A stretch of DNA of 64,000 bases from Streptomyces sp. A0642 (GTDB lineage: Bacteria; Actinomycetota; Actinomycetes; Streptomycetales; Streptomycetaceae), in the NCBI RefSeq assembly GCF_004795105.1, contig NZ_SSBL01000001.1:434001-498000 (forward strand), read 5' to 3'. Below the pieces are notes generated by a model. It saw only the letters and a program-made list of their open reading frames with translations. It did no database searches and was not told where the DNA came from. Below are positions 25,397 to 34,069 of this stretch, in pieces; the stretch's first letter is position 1, and every line of letters begins with the position of its first letter. The position numbers and the translations under genes are program-made.

Positions 25397-26482
25397 GTGA
25401 CCCTGAGGATCGACATCAGCGGCCTGCCGTCCGAGCGACTGCGGTTCGCCGCCTCCCCGCTGGCCGAACTGACCGCGATGCTGCACGTGCTGGCCGAACC
25501 CGCGCACCATCCGCGACTCGGTGGCTGGGCCGGGGACGTCTGGGCCGGGCTGCGGCCGGAGTTGGCCGAGCGGCTCAGGGAGGCCGAGTTCCTCTGGCGT
25601 TCCTCCCGAGCCGACTTCCTGGTTCCCGCCCGTCCCCGGCCGACCCTCGCCGAGGAGCTGGACGACGTGGACCGGATCGACGACGAAACGTATGTGACCG
25701 CCGCGCTCGTCACCACCTGCGGCAGCAACCGGGTCCACTTTCCCGCGCCGTCGCCGCTCACCGACACGACCGCCCGTGAGCGTGCCCTGGACCTGGCCCA
25801 GGCCCGCGGCCCGCTGCAGGAGGCCTTCGCGGAACGGCTGCTCGCGGACCCGGCCGCCGTGCGGGCGAGGGTGCGCCGCACCCTCGAACAGTGCGCCGAC
25901 GCCTTCTTCGAGGCCGCCTGGGCCGGCATCGCCGTGGAGATCGCCACCGATCTCCGCCTGAAGAACGACCTGCTGAAGCGCCAGGGGAAAGGGGCGGCCC
26001 TCGCCTCGGTGTCCGACGCGGTCACCCTGGCGCCGGAAGGCGACAGCATCATCCTGGACAAGCTGCAGGACAAGTCGACGTCCGCCCAGGGCACCGGGGT
26101 CACCTTCATCCCCAGTGTCTTCGGCGATCCGCACCTGGTGGTGGTCCACGCGCGCGGGTGGCAGCCGGTGGTGCAGTACCCCGTGGCCGAGCCGGGTTCG
26201 GCGGAGATCGTATCGATGGAGACGATCACGCTCCGGCTGGAGGCACTCGCGCATCCGGTACGGCAGCGGCTGCTGCGCACCCTGGCCCGCGGCCCGCACA
26301 CCACCGGCGAGCTGGCCCACGCCTGGGAACTCTCACCCCCGGAGGTCTCCCGTCACCTCGCCGTCCTGCGCCGCGCGGGCCTGCTCACGGCCCAGCGGCA
26401 CGGCCGCTACGTCCACTACACGCTCAAGGTGCCCGATCTGACGGCGCTGGGCGCCGACCTGCTGGCGGCCGTACTGCGCTGA
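25397..26482 (+). CDS. ArsR-type HTH regulator with N-terminal DUF5937-like domain
   Basis: 361 residues from GTG 25397. Residues 1-270 are an effector-like domain opening TLRIDISGLPSERLRFAASPLAELTAM, typical of DUF5937. Residues 275-361 are an ArsR winged helix (LEALAHPVRQRLLRTLARGPHTTGELAHAWELSPPEVSRHLAVLRRAGLL, then RHGRYVHYTL). There are no metal-binding cysteines, so it is unlikely to sense metals. It is divergent from the MFS exporter with one palindrome between them. It probably represses both. Confidence 0.87.
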   Translation: MTLRIDISGLPSERLRFAASPLAELTAMLHVLAEPAHHPRLGGWAGDVWAGLRPELAERLREAEFLWRSSRADFLVPARPRPTLAEELDDVDRIDDETYVTAALVTTCGSNRVHFPAPSPLTDTTARERALDLAQARGPLQEAFAERLLADPAAVRARVRRTLEQCADAFFEAAWAGIAVEIATDLRLKNDLLKRQGKGAALASVSDAVTLAPEGDSIILDKLQDKSTSAQGTGVTFIPSVFGDPHLVVVHARGWQPVVQYPVAEPGSAEIVSMETITLRLEALAHPVRQRLLRTLARGPHTTGELAHAWELSPPEVSRHLAVLRRAGLLTAQRHGRYVHYTLKVPDLTALGADLLAAVLR

Positions 26483-26563
26483 GTGGCTCTGCGGCGGGAC
26501 AGGCAACGGCGCGGTGTCCGAGGGGGCTCCGCGCCGGAGCCTGCGGCCGGGCGTCCGCCGCGG

Positions 26564-27631
26564 TCAGCCCACGCCGCAGCTGCCGACCGACGGGGCCGGG
26601 CTGCTGGGCCCGTTGACGGTGAAGCCGAACGACGTCGACTGCCCCGCGCCCAGCGTGCGGTTGTAACCGGCCGGGGTCACGGTCAGAACGTTCCCGCTCC
26701 GGCTCGAGGTGCCGTTCCAGAGCGAGGTGACCGTCTGGCCGCTGGCCAGGTTCACCGGCACCTTCCAGCCTGTGAGGCCGCCGCTGCCCGCCGTGATGGT
26801 CACCTCACCGTTGAAGCCGCCGTTCCACGAGCTGGTGGTGCGGTACGTGGCGGTGCAGGCGCCCGTCCCCGGAGGAGGAGTGGTTTCCCCGCCCGGAGGG
26901 GGAGTGGTGGGCGTGGTGGTCCCGCCGCCCAGGCTGACGCTGGAGCTTCCGGTGCTCTGGTAGCCCTCCGTGGCCATGATCATGTAGTAGTTGAACGCGC
27001 CCATCGGCATCCCGGCCGCCTGCCAGGCGTCGAAGTGCTTGCCCGTGTTGATGGTGCCGCTGCTGCGCTTGCTCTGCCGGATGCTCCAGTACTGCTGGAA
27101 GGTCTTGGTGCCCTCCACCGAGGGCTGGTTGGTGCGGGTGGACTCGTAGATGTCGTACGTTCCGCCGTCGTCGGTGACCGTGCCGCGCCTCGTACCGGCG
27201 GAACCGGGGTTGTACGGGCCGAAGTTCTCCACGATGTAGTACTCGACCAGCGGGTTGGCGGTCCATCCGTACAGCGCCAGGTAGCCGTTGCTGCCCGGGT
27301 TGAACGAGCCGGAGTAGGTGACGGCCCGCCGGCTGCCGTTGCTCCAGCCGAGGCCGCCGACCCAGTTGTTGGTGCCGCTCCACTGGCTGCTGTACGAGCC
27401 GGCCGTGTCCGACAGCGACATGCTGACGGTGCCCGGGGTGTCGGTCCAGAAGGAGTAGTAGTACCCGTTGTGCGTACCGGTCGCGTTGCTGGTGAGGACC
27501 GTTGCGGCGCGGGCCGTGCCGGGCAGCAGCAGTCCTGCTGTCCCTGCCGCCACCAGCGCCCCGGCACTGCCGAGCACCAGTTTCCTGCGGCTGATCTGAC
27601 GTGGGTCGGAGTGGTGGGAGGTGTCGCTCAT
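26564..27631 (-). CDS. Secreted GH11 endo-1,4-beta-xylanase with CBM2
   Basis: 355 residues, ATG 27631 with AGGAGG upstream. A Tat signal ([17 protein letters not shown], cleavage near ARA-ATV) directs export of the folded enzyme. GH11 jelly-roll domain residues 45-235 has both catalytic Glu: in [13 protein letters not shown] and in [13 protein letters not shown], with [13 protein letters not shown] as the family hallmark. A Pro/Thr/Gly linker ([17 protein letters not shown]) leads to a CBM2 ([34 protein letters not shown], then [12 protein letters not shown]) that binds cellulose or xylan. It degrades arabinoxylan in plant litter. Palindromes upstream suggest sugar control. Confidence 0.95.
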   Translation of the reverse strand: MSDTSHHSDPRQISRRKLVLGSAGALVAAGTAGLLLPGTARAATVLTSNATGTHNGYYYSFWTDTPGTVSMSLSDTAGSYSSQWSGTNNWVGGLGWSNGSRRAVTYSGSFNPGSNGYLALYGWTANPLVEYYIVENFGPYNPGSAGTRRGTVTDDGGTYDIYESTRTNQPSVEGTKTFQQYWSIRQSKRSSGTINTGKHFDAWQAAGMPMGAFNYYMIMATEGYQSTGSSSVSLGGGTTTPTTPPPGGETTPPPGTGACTATYRTTSSWNGGFNGEVTITAGSGGLTGWKVPVNLASGQTVTSLWNGTSSRSGNVLTVTPAGYNRTLGAGQSTSFGFTVNGPSSPAPSVGSCGVG

Positions 27632-27799
27632 GCGGTGTTTCCTCCTCGCGACTAGCGCGGTCTGTGACCAGAAGACACGCCGAACACACGTCGGCGTTCA
27701 TCGATGGGGTGACACAGCCCTGCCGTGCGCGTCCACGCACGGCCCGGGAGCGACACAACAGTCGGGCCTGCCAAGGGAGTTGTCAACGGTTTACGTAAC

Positions 27800-27936
27800 G
27801 TTTCCGAAACTCGGAGGACACCTGAAATGACTGCTGCGCTGGTCAACGCGGGTTCAGGTGGGACAGCGGGAGCGAGGGGCCGCGATGATGCCCATCCGGC
27901 GACGCTGCGCCTTGTCGAGTTTCGAAAACTTTCGAA
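27800..27936. promoter_or_regulatory. Palindromes upstream of the xylanase gene
   Basis: GTTTC-C-GAAAC (27800-27810) and TTCGAAA-AC-TTTCGAA (27921-27936) are palindromic sites 170-305 bp upstream of the xylanase start. They resemble the GAAA-TTTC palindromes described upstream of Streptomyces xylanase genes; that comparison is from memory. The whole 27632-28200 gap has no convincing gene. Confidence 0.5.
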
Positions 27937-28200
27937 GCGTCGTTCGGTGGGATGCGAGGGAGCGGTAAGCGCGGCGGACGGCGTCGTCCCTCACCAGGAG
28001 GGCGTATGGGGCGAGCCCGCCTGGATGCCGGACGCCCGCTGACACGGCCCGGCCGTGCCAGGGGCGGTACGGCGTCTCCAGGGGGCAAGGGCGACGAACT
28101 CCTCCAGCTCTCCCGGGGCGTTCACCGGACGGGTTCGGCTGCGGTCACTGCGTGGTCCACCGACGCCGGAGAACGACCGGGCGTGGCGGTCTCGTTGAGA

Positions 28201-29262
28201 TCACCGGCCCTCGGATTCGTGACTGCCGTCGGTGGGCGAGCCGAACGTGAGGCCTGTGGGGGCGGTGTCGGCCTCGGCCGCGTCGGCGAGAGCCTGCGCG
28301 GCGGCCTCGGCCGCCTGCGCGGCGTCGTCGGCTGCGTCCGCTGCCCTGTGGTCCGGGGACTTCCCGCGGGTGGCCGGTGACGGGGGCAGCTTCTCGTCGA
28401 AGGCCCGGGAGACGCCTTCGAGTGCCGAGGTGACCTCGCTGGGGATGACCCAGAACGTGCTGCCCGCCCCCTGGGCGAGCTGGGGCAGCATCTGCATGTA
28501 CTGATAGGCCAGCAGCTTGGGGTCGGGATCGTTGCGGTGCACGGCCTGGAAGACCTCGTCGACGGCCCGGGCCTGGCCCTCCGCCTTGAGGATTTCGGCG
28601 GTGCGGTTCCCCTCCGCACGCAGGACGGCGGACTGCTTGTCGCCTTCGGCCGTGAGGATCTGCGACTGGCGTTGCCCTTCCGCCCCGAGAATGGCGGCTC
28701 GCTTGTCCCGCTCGGCCCGCATCTGCTTCTCCATCGCGTCCTTGATGGACTGCGGGGGGTCGATGGCCTTGATTTCGACCCGGTTGACCCTCAGCCCCCA
28801 CTTTCCGGTGGCTTCGTCCAGAACACCCCGGAGCTGGTTGTTGATGGTGTCGCGAGAGGTGAGCGTCTTTTCCAGGTCCATGGAGCCCACCACGTTGCGC
28901 AGCGTGGTCACTGTGAGTTGTTCGACGCCGTGGAGGAAGTCGTCGATCTCGTAAGCGGCGGCTCGTGGATCGGTGACCTGGAAGTACAGAACGGTGTCGA
29001 TCTCGACGACCAGGTTGTCCTCGGTGATGACCGGCTGCGGTTTGAACGAAACGACCCGTTCGCGCAGGTCGATCAGTGGATAGACCCGGTCCACGTACGG
29101 GATGACGAGGTTGAGGCCGGGCTTGAGGGTGCGGCGGTAGCGGCCCAGCCGCTCGACGTTGCGAGCGCGGGCCTGCGGCACGATGCGAACAGCCCGCACC
29201 ACCGTGAAGACGGCTATCAGAGCGACGATCACGCCGGCTATGAGCAACGCCGAGACTTCCAT
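28201..29262 (-). CDS. SPFH-domain (stomatin/prohibitin-like) membrane protein
   Basis: 353 residues. An N-terminal membrane helix (ALLIAGVIVALIAVFTVVRAV), then a SPFH domain (VPQARARNVERLGRYRRTLKPGLNLVIPYVD through LRVNRVEIKAIDPP), then a long coiled coil with repeated RAEGxR/AEG segments (MEKQMRAERDKRAAILGAEG). The C-terminal tail is low complexity, rich in AADDAAQAAEAAA. SPFH proteins form oligomeric cages in the membrane that organise microdomains and control proteases. It is encoded 3 bp after an NfeD-type gene, its usual partner. Confidence 0.92.
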   Translation of the reverse strand: MEVSALLIAGVIVALIAVFTVVRAVRIVPQARARNVERLGRYRRTLKPGLNLVIPYVDRVYPLIDLRERVVSFKPQPVITEDNLVVEIDTVLYFQVTDPRAAAYEIDDFLHGVEQLTVTTLRNVVGSMDLEKTLTSRDTINNQLRGVLDEATGKWGLRVNRVEIKAIDPPQSIKDAMEKQMRAERDKRAAILGAEGQRQSQILTAEGDKQSAVLRAEGNRTAEILKAEGQARAVDEVFQAVHRNDPDPKLLAYQYMQMLPQLAQGAGSTFWVIPSEVTSALEGVSRAFDEKLPPSPATRGKSPDHRAADAADDAAQAAEAAAQALADAAEADTAPTGLTFGSPTDGSHESEGR

Positions 29263-29265
29263 GGC

Positions 29266-29700
29266 TCACTCCCGGGGGTAGACATACGCGGTGGCGCCAC
29301 TGATCTTCATGACGTCGACGGCTGTACCGGGTGGAATGGTCTGCGTCTCGTCGTAGGAGCGGGCGGTCCACTCCTCGCCGCCGATGCGCACCCTGCCGTC
29401 CAGTGCTGTCACCTCCGAGACGGTGCGAGCGATCTGGCCCACCAGCGCCTCGACGCCGAACCGTTCGGCAGCGGGAGGGGCCAGCACATGCCGCACCACG
29501 AAAGGGCGCACGAACAGCAGGCTGGCGGTCGCGGTGGCGGTGAACACCACGAACTGCAGGGGGACCGGCAAGCCGAGGGCCGCGGCCCCTGCGGTCACCA
29601 GTGCCGCCAGCCCGAGGATTCCCAGCGCGGCGGTCAGAGTGAAGATCTCCACGACCCCCAGAACGCCCGCGGTGACCAGCCAGTACAGCCAAGGATCCAC
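29266..29700 (-). CDS. NfeD-family membrane protein
   Basis: 144 residues from GTG 29700 with GGAGG 8 bp upstream. Three to four membrane helices (LYWLVTAGVLGVVEIF, LGILGLAALVTAGAAAL, LQFVVFTATATASLLFV) are followed by an OB-fold: EALVGQIARTVSEVTALDGRVRIGGEEWTAR and GTAVDVMKISGATAYV. This is the short NfeD1b type lacking the ClpP-like protease domain. The OB-fold is thought to contact the SPFH cage. It lies directly upstream of the SPFH gene, forming a two-gene operon. Confidence 0.92.
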   Translation of the reverse strand: MDPWLYWLVTAGVLGVVEIFTLTAALGILGLAALVTAGAAALGLPVPLQFVVFTATATASLLFVRPFVVRHVLAPPAAERFGVEALVGQIARTVSEVTALDGRVRIGGEEWTARSYDETQTIPPGTAVDVMKISGATAYVYPRE

Positions 29701-29999
29701 GGAACCTCCTCTCGCTGCGCACGGTTGCTCGGACGTGGTCCATGCTCCGTTTCGTTCGAAAGCCGCAGGTTCATATGCGGTATCCCTTTTGGTGCATATT
29801 CCCCCCTTCGTTATAGGGAAACCGATATATCGTTCCGATGCGCCGGGGAGAGCCTGGTGCGTCGTGCGTGAAGTCCTCGCCCCGAGGCGGGACGCAGATA
29901 CGCTCCGCGAGTTGCCGCACGCGCTCGGTCACCCCCACCATGGAGGTCTCGTCCGGATGCCGGTCCGTCTGGCCGGCCGCGGACAGAAGGGTTCGGCAT
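29701..29999. promoter_or_regulatory. Divergent promoter region, nfeD / dhaK
   Basis: A 299-bp gap between divergent genes. Its middle (29760-29840) is unusually AT-rich (GTTATAGGGAAACCGATATATCG) and likely holds promoters for both directions. No precise operator was identified. Confidence 0.4.
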
Positions 30000-30998
30000 A
30001 TGGTCAGGTACTTCGAGAACGAAACCGGTGAACTCGTCCCCGATGCGCTGTCCGGCTTCGCCCGCGCGCACGCGGACCTCGTGGCATACGACCCCAGCGA
30101 CGGCTTCTTCACCGCCCGCCACTCCTCACCGGCCCGCCGGGTGGGGCTCTTGTCGGGTGGCGGCTCCGGGCACGAACCCCTGCACGTCGGCTACGTCGGC
30201 GCGGGCATGCTCGACGGGGCGTGCCCCGGGAGGGTCTTCGCCTCTCCGCACAACCGGCAGATCTTCCGGGCGTCCCGCGCCGTGGCGGGGCCGGAGGGTG
30301 TGCTGCACATCGTCAAGAACTACACCGGCGACCGGATCAACTTCGGTATCGCGGCCGAACGGCTTGCCGACGCGGGCATCGCCTGCGCGCGGGTCCTCGT
30401 CGACGACGACCTGGCGTCCGACTCCGAGGAGATCTCCGCGGGGCGCCGTGGCACGGGTGCCGCGATGCTGGTCGAGAAGGTCCTGGGCGGCGCCGCGGAC
30501 ACCGGAATGGGGCTCGAAGGGCTGACGGAACTGGGCGCCGCCCTCGCGGGCCGGTGCCGGACGCTCGCCGCCGCCTCCGCCGCCCACCACTCACCGGCCA
30601 CCGGCGAACCTGCGTTCGGGCTCCCGCCCGGGGATCTGGAGTACGGCGTCGGGATCCACGGTGAGCGCGCCGACCGCACCAGGAGACAGGGCAGCGTGGG
30701 TCCTCTGGTGGAGGACATGGCCGACGCCCTGCTGGACGCTCTGCGCCCGGGGCCCGACGAGCCGGTCGTGGCCCTGGTCAACGGTCTGGGATCGGTCACC
30801 TCGCTCGAGCTGTACGGCATATTCGGCGAACTGGGCCGAGTCCTCGACGCCCGGCATGTGCGGCTTGCCCGGCACCTCGTCGGCGACTACGTGACCGCGC
30901 TCGACATGCGGGGCTTCTCCCTGACCCTCATGGTCGCCGACCGCGACACGCTGGGCTTCTACGATGCGCCGGTCCGCACCCCGGCGCTGCGCTGGTAG
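30000..30998 (+). CDS. dhaK: Dihydroxyacetone kinase subunit DhaK
   Basis: 332 residues. DhaK substrate domain with VGLLSGGGSGHEPLHVGYVGAGMLD at residues 45-70, VKNYTGDRINF, RGTGAAMLVEKVLGGAA, and GVGIHGE, whose His forms the covalent hemiaminal with dihydroxyacetone. It supplies the substrate site for the nucleotide subunit DhaL encoded 55 bp downstream. No DhaM (PTS phosphotransferase) is seen, so phosphate donor use is uncertain: either ATP via DhaL or a DhaM coded elsewhere. The product would be dihydroxyacetone phosphate. Confidence 0.92.
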   Translation: MVRYFENETGELVPDALSGFARAHADLVAYDPSDGFFTARHSSPARRVGLLSGGGSGHEPLHVGYVGAGMLDGACPGRVFASPHNRQIFRASRAVAGPEGVLHIVKNYTGDRINFGIAAERLADAGIACARVLVDDDLASDSEEISAGRRGTGAAMLVEKVLGGAADTGMGLEGLTELGAALAGRCRTLAAASAAHHSPATGEPAFGLPPGDLEYGVGIHGERADRTRRQGSVGPLVEDMADALLDALRPGPDEPVVALVNGLGSVTSLELYGIFGELGRVLDARHVRLARHLVGDYVTALDMRGFSLTLMVADRDTLGFYDAPVRTPALRW

Positions 30999-31053
30999 GC
31001 GGTCCGCAGGCCGCCGCTCGGGCGGCCCGGGACAGGAGCAGGAGGACACCCCC

Positions 31054-31722
31054 ATGACCACTGCCGCTTTCGACGCGACACGGACTCGTGAATGGATGCG
31101 TCGCTTCGCCGACTCGGTGTACGCCACCGAGGCCGAGCTGACCGAGCTCGATCAGCGGGCGGGGGACGGCGACTTCGGGACCAACCTCGCGACCGGGGTC
31201 CGGACCGCCGGGCTGCGGCTCGACCGTACGGACGAGTCGGCCGGCCCCGCGGAGATCCTCGGCGCCATGGGCACCGCCTTCCTCGATGAGATCGGCGGGA
31301 CCAGTGGCCCCCTGTTCGGTCTGCTCTTCCAGGCACTGAGCAGGGCGGCCGCGGACTCCGGTCCGCATCTGACGACGGCCGCACTCGCCGAGGGCGCCGC
31401 TCAGGGCCTTGCCGCCATCCGCCGGGTGGGCGATGCGTCTCCCGGCGACAAGACGCTGATCGACGCCCTGCATCCGGCCGCGGCCGCACTCCGTGCGGCA
31501 GGGAACGCGCCGCCTGCGACCGCCCTGGCCGCGGCGGCGGACGGCGCCTGGCGGGGAGTACGGGACACCGCGTCCCTGTCGGCGCGCATGGGCCGGGCCA
31601 GCTATCTCGGCGAACGGGCGACGGGCATACCCGATCCCGGAGCGGTGGGCATCGCCCTGCTCTTCGCCTCCGCGGCCGGCGTCGTACCGGCCCTGGGGCC
31701 TGATCTGCGCCCCACCGGCTGA
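31054..31722 (+). CDS. dhaL: Dihydroxyacetone kinase subunit DhaL
   Basis: 222 residues from ATG 31054, with GGAGG at 31041-31045. DhaL helical barrel: LTELDQRAGDGDFGTNLATG carries the Asp residues that bind two magnesium ions and ADP, then DEIGGTSGPLFGLLF, LAAIRRVGDASPGDKTLIDAL, and a final ARMGRASYLGERATGIPDPGA lid loop. GDGDFG is the family's GDGDxG. It transfers phosphate to dihydroxyacetone bound on DhaK. It is the second gene of the operon; a convergent HAD phosphatase gene follows 31 bp away. Confidence 0.92.
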   Translation: MTTAAFDATRTREWMRRFADSVYATEAELTELDQRAGDGDFGTNLATGVRTAGLRLDRTDESAGPAEILGAMGTAFLDEIGGTSGPLFGLLFQALSRAAADSGPHLTTAALAEGAAQGLAAIRRVGDASPGDKTLIDALHPAAAALRAAGNAPPATALAAAADGAWRGVRDTASLSARMGRASYLGERATGIPDPGAVGIALLFASAAGVVPALGPDLRPTG

Positions 31723-31753
31723 CCGCCCCCGCTCCGGGGGGCACCGGGACGCT

Positions 31754-32434
31754 CTACTCCCCGATGCGGCTGCGGGCCCAGCCCATCAGCTCCCGGTCGG
31801 CGAGGCTCTCGATCCACAGGTCGGCCTGCTCCGCCTCGGGACCCGGCGGACAGGGCCCGAGGCCGATGACGCGCAGACCCGCCCGGCGGGCTGATTCCAT
31901 GCCCGTGAGCGAGTCCTCCACGGCCAGAGCCTCCTCGGGCGGTACGCCGCACAGACGGACGGCCTCGGAGTAGAGATCGGGCTCCGGCTTCGGCCGTACT
32001 CCCTCGCCGGCGACCACGACGTGGCTGAAGGAGGAGAGGAGTCCGGCCCGTCCGAGGCACGCTTCCACCGTCTCCCGAGGACAGTTGCTCGCCACCGCGA
32101 GGGGGAGGTGCCGAGCGGCCAGCCGGACCAGCGCGGCAGCCCCCGGCATGGTGACGGGGTCCTCGTCGACCAGTGCGGTGAAGGTGGTGAGGAGTGTGGC
32201 CGCCAGGTCCTCCGCGAGGTCCGGCTTTCCGGTCTCCTCGGCCATGAGCGCGCCGCACTCGGTGTAGTGCACGCCCTTGGCGCGGTCGGCGAATCCCGCA
32301 GGCGGCTTGAGACCGAAGACCCCGAAGGTGACGTTCCTGGCCTCCTGCCAATGCCGTTCCGTGTCCATCAGGGTCCCGTCGCAGTCGAAGACGATGGCTG
32401 ACGGGGACCAGGCAAGGATGTGACGAGCTGACAT
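31754..32434 (-). CDS. HAD-superfamily sugar-phosphatase-like hydrolase
   Basis: 226 residues from ATG 32434 (AAGGG upstream); a longer upstream frame is unlikely. Subfamily IA: motif I VFDCDGTLMDTE with both Asp, a helical cap (HWQEARNVTFGVFGL to LLTTFTALVDEDP), motif II VASNCPR, motif III Lys in RPKPEPDLY and motif IV VEDSLTGMESARRAG. Related to beta-phosphoglucomutase/2-deoxyglucose-6-phosphatase types; the exact substrate is unknown. It is convergent with dhaKL. Confidence 0.9.
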   Translation of the reverse strand: MSARHILAWSPSAIVFDCDGTLMDTERHWQEARNVTFGVFGLKPPAGFADRAKGVHYTECGALMAEETGKPDLAEDLAATLLTTFTALVDEDPVTMPGAAALVRLAARHLPLAVASNCPRETVEACLGRAGLLSSFSHVVVAGEGVRPKPEPDLYSEAVRLCGVPPEEALAVEDSLTGMESARRAGLRVIGLGPCPPGPEAEQADLWIESLADRELMGWARSRIGE

Positions 32435-33009
32435 GTAACTGCCCTTCTCGAACTCGAAGACCGCGCCGACCGTTTCGGGTGCACGGCGCACGGTGCGCGG
32501 GTGAAAGAGACCTGCCGGGGCGTGGAAGAGGAATGTGCGGCAGTGAGAGAACCGCACGCCCCGGCACGGCCCGCGGCGATCGCGCGCACTTCGCTGAGCG
32601 CGTCACGGCGGACGTGTATCGGCGTTTTCGGTGTGAGCCAAAAACATCGTAGCCGTTACGTTATTTTGCTCTCCGCGCGTTCCGCAATCACCAATTCGAG
32701 TGCAAGGAAATGCCCCCGGCCCCCGCCTGTCAGGGCATTGGGACAGGCCGGAGGCCGCTGTCGCCGCGCCCGCGTTCCGGTCAACGTGCCTGGTGAAGGT
32801 GCTTCCAGCGGCCCGTCATGTCGCGCGGAGCGCAGCCGCGACACTCGCGCGGAACGTTTCCCCTGGCCGGGTGGCAGATTGCGTGAACACGCGTCCATCC
32901 GCGACCGAAGAATAATAAGATCTTCGCGCGATGCGACTGCGCCCCCTTATGGAGGGCGACATTCTCTTGCCGCGCGGTGCTAGAACATGAGAGCGAAGGT
33001 GGAACGTGC
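32435..33009. other. Divergent intergenic region, HAD / TetR
   Basis: A 575-bp gap with no convincing gene. It is AT-richer than the surroundings at 32640-32700 and 32900-32960, consistent with promoters. No clear gamma-butyrolactone autoregulator (ARE-type) palindrome was found. Confidence 0.45.
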
Positions 33010-33645
33010 ATGCAGGACAGGGCCCGAGAAACCCGCAAGGCATTGCTGGAATCAGCCGCACATCTATTTTTCGAACGGGGATATGCGGGCACGAGTGTCA
33101 ATGACATAAGTGATCACTCTGGAAAAACCAGCGGCGCGATCTACTTTCACTACTCGAGCAAGGAGAAGCTGGCCCTGGCGGTGGCCCGGGAACAGTTCGC
33201 CACCTGGCCGCAACTCGCCGCCCCCTACGCTGCGCCCGGAATTCCGCCGCTGGAGAAGCTGGTCGCGCTCAGCCTGAGCGTCGCGCGCTCTCTCAGCGAG
33301 GACACCGTGGCGCGCGCCGGCGCCCGGCTGTGGGCGGAGCGCCGCGGCATCGAGGCGGCCGTGCCCACACCGTTCGGCGCCTGGGCCCAGGTGGCCACCC
33401 GGCTTCTCGCCGAGGCCCGCACCCGGGGTGAACTCGCGGCCGACGTGAAGCCGTCGGCCGCGGCTGTGACGCTCGTGTGCGCGTTCTTCGGGCTCTGCAC
33501 GCTGACCGACGACCTGCCGGGCGGGCGGACCCGGGGGGAGCAGCTCGACCAGTGGTGGCTGCTGACACTCAAGTCCCTGCAGGCGAAACCGGACCCGGCC
33601 GGTCTGCTCGCCCGCGCCCGGGTGCGGATCCCCGCACGGCCGTAG
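33010..33645 (+). CDS. TetR-family regulator resembling gamma-butyrolactone receptors
   Basis: 211 residues from ATG 33010. N-terminal TetR HTH: RARETRKALLESAAHLFFERGYAGTSVNDISDHSGKTSGAIYFHYSSKEKLALAVAREQF. This pattern, with GAIYFHYxSKExLAxAV, is closest to ArpA/ScbR-type receptors. The ligand domain contains WAERRG and lacks obvious extra motifs. Receptor and pseudo-receptor proteins of this group control antibiotic clusters and development, but no butyrolactone synthase (AfsA-type) or biosynthetic cluster is adjacent, so it appears to be an orphan. Confidence 0.82.
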   Translation: MQDRARETRKALLESAAHLFFERGYAGTSVNDISDHSGKTSGAIYFHYSSKEKLALAVAREQFATWPQLAAPYAAPGIPPLEKLVALSLSVARSLSEDTVARAGARLWAERRGIEAAVPTPFGAWAQVATRLLAEARTRGELAADVKPSAAAVTLVCAFFGLCTLTDDLPGGRTRGEQLDQWWLLTLKSLQAKPDPAGLLARARVRIPARP

Positions 33646-34069
33646 GGCAGCACGCAGAGCAAGGCCGGACCGGGCTCCTGACCGAAGGGGAGTGGGGCTC
33701 GTGTGCCGTTCCAGGGGCGCGCTCTCCTCCACGTTTTCCTCCGGCCGCTCCCGGCGCGGTGGTGAGGGGAACGGCGAGTCCGCGCGCCAGGGCGATGACG
33801 GGCGGGGCCGCACCGCGCATGCGCTCACCGGACTCCTCGCCGTGTTCATGCGGGAGCACCCGGTCGGCCGAGAGCCCGGCCGGTGCGTGACGCGAGCCGG
33901 CCGGAGGCGGCGGTGATGCCGGCGGCCATCACGTCGCGCACGATGCCGCGGACGCCGTCAGTCATGGGCGGGCACGTCGGCGGGCATTCGGCCTCAAGTT
34001 CGAGGCGCTCCTGACGAGGCGGCCGGAGCGGCGTTACCCTGCGCGGACGATCCTTCACTGGAGGTGCCC
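33646..34069. other. Gap with no convincing gene
   Basis: 424 bp. A minus-strand frame (about 33966-33847) starting MTDGVRGIVRDVMAAGIT has a slightly coding look but no homologue I recognise and no ribosome-binding site, so I do not call it. Confidence 0.45.

Noticed and set aside
33847..33966. Small minus-strand frame MTDGVRGIVRDVM...
   Set aside because: No ribosome-binding site, no known homologue and too short to support.
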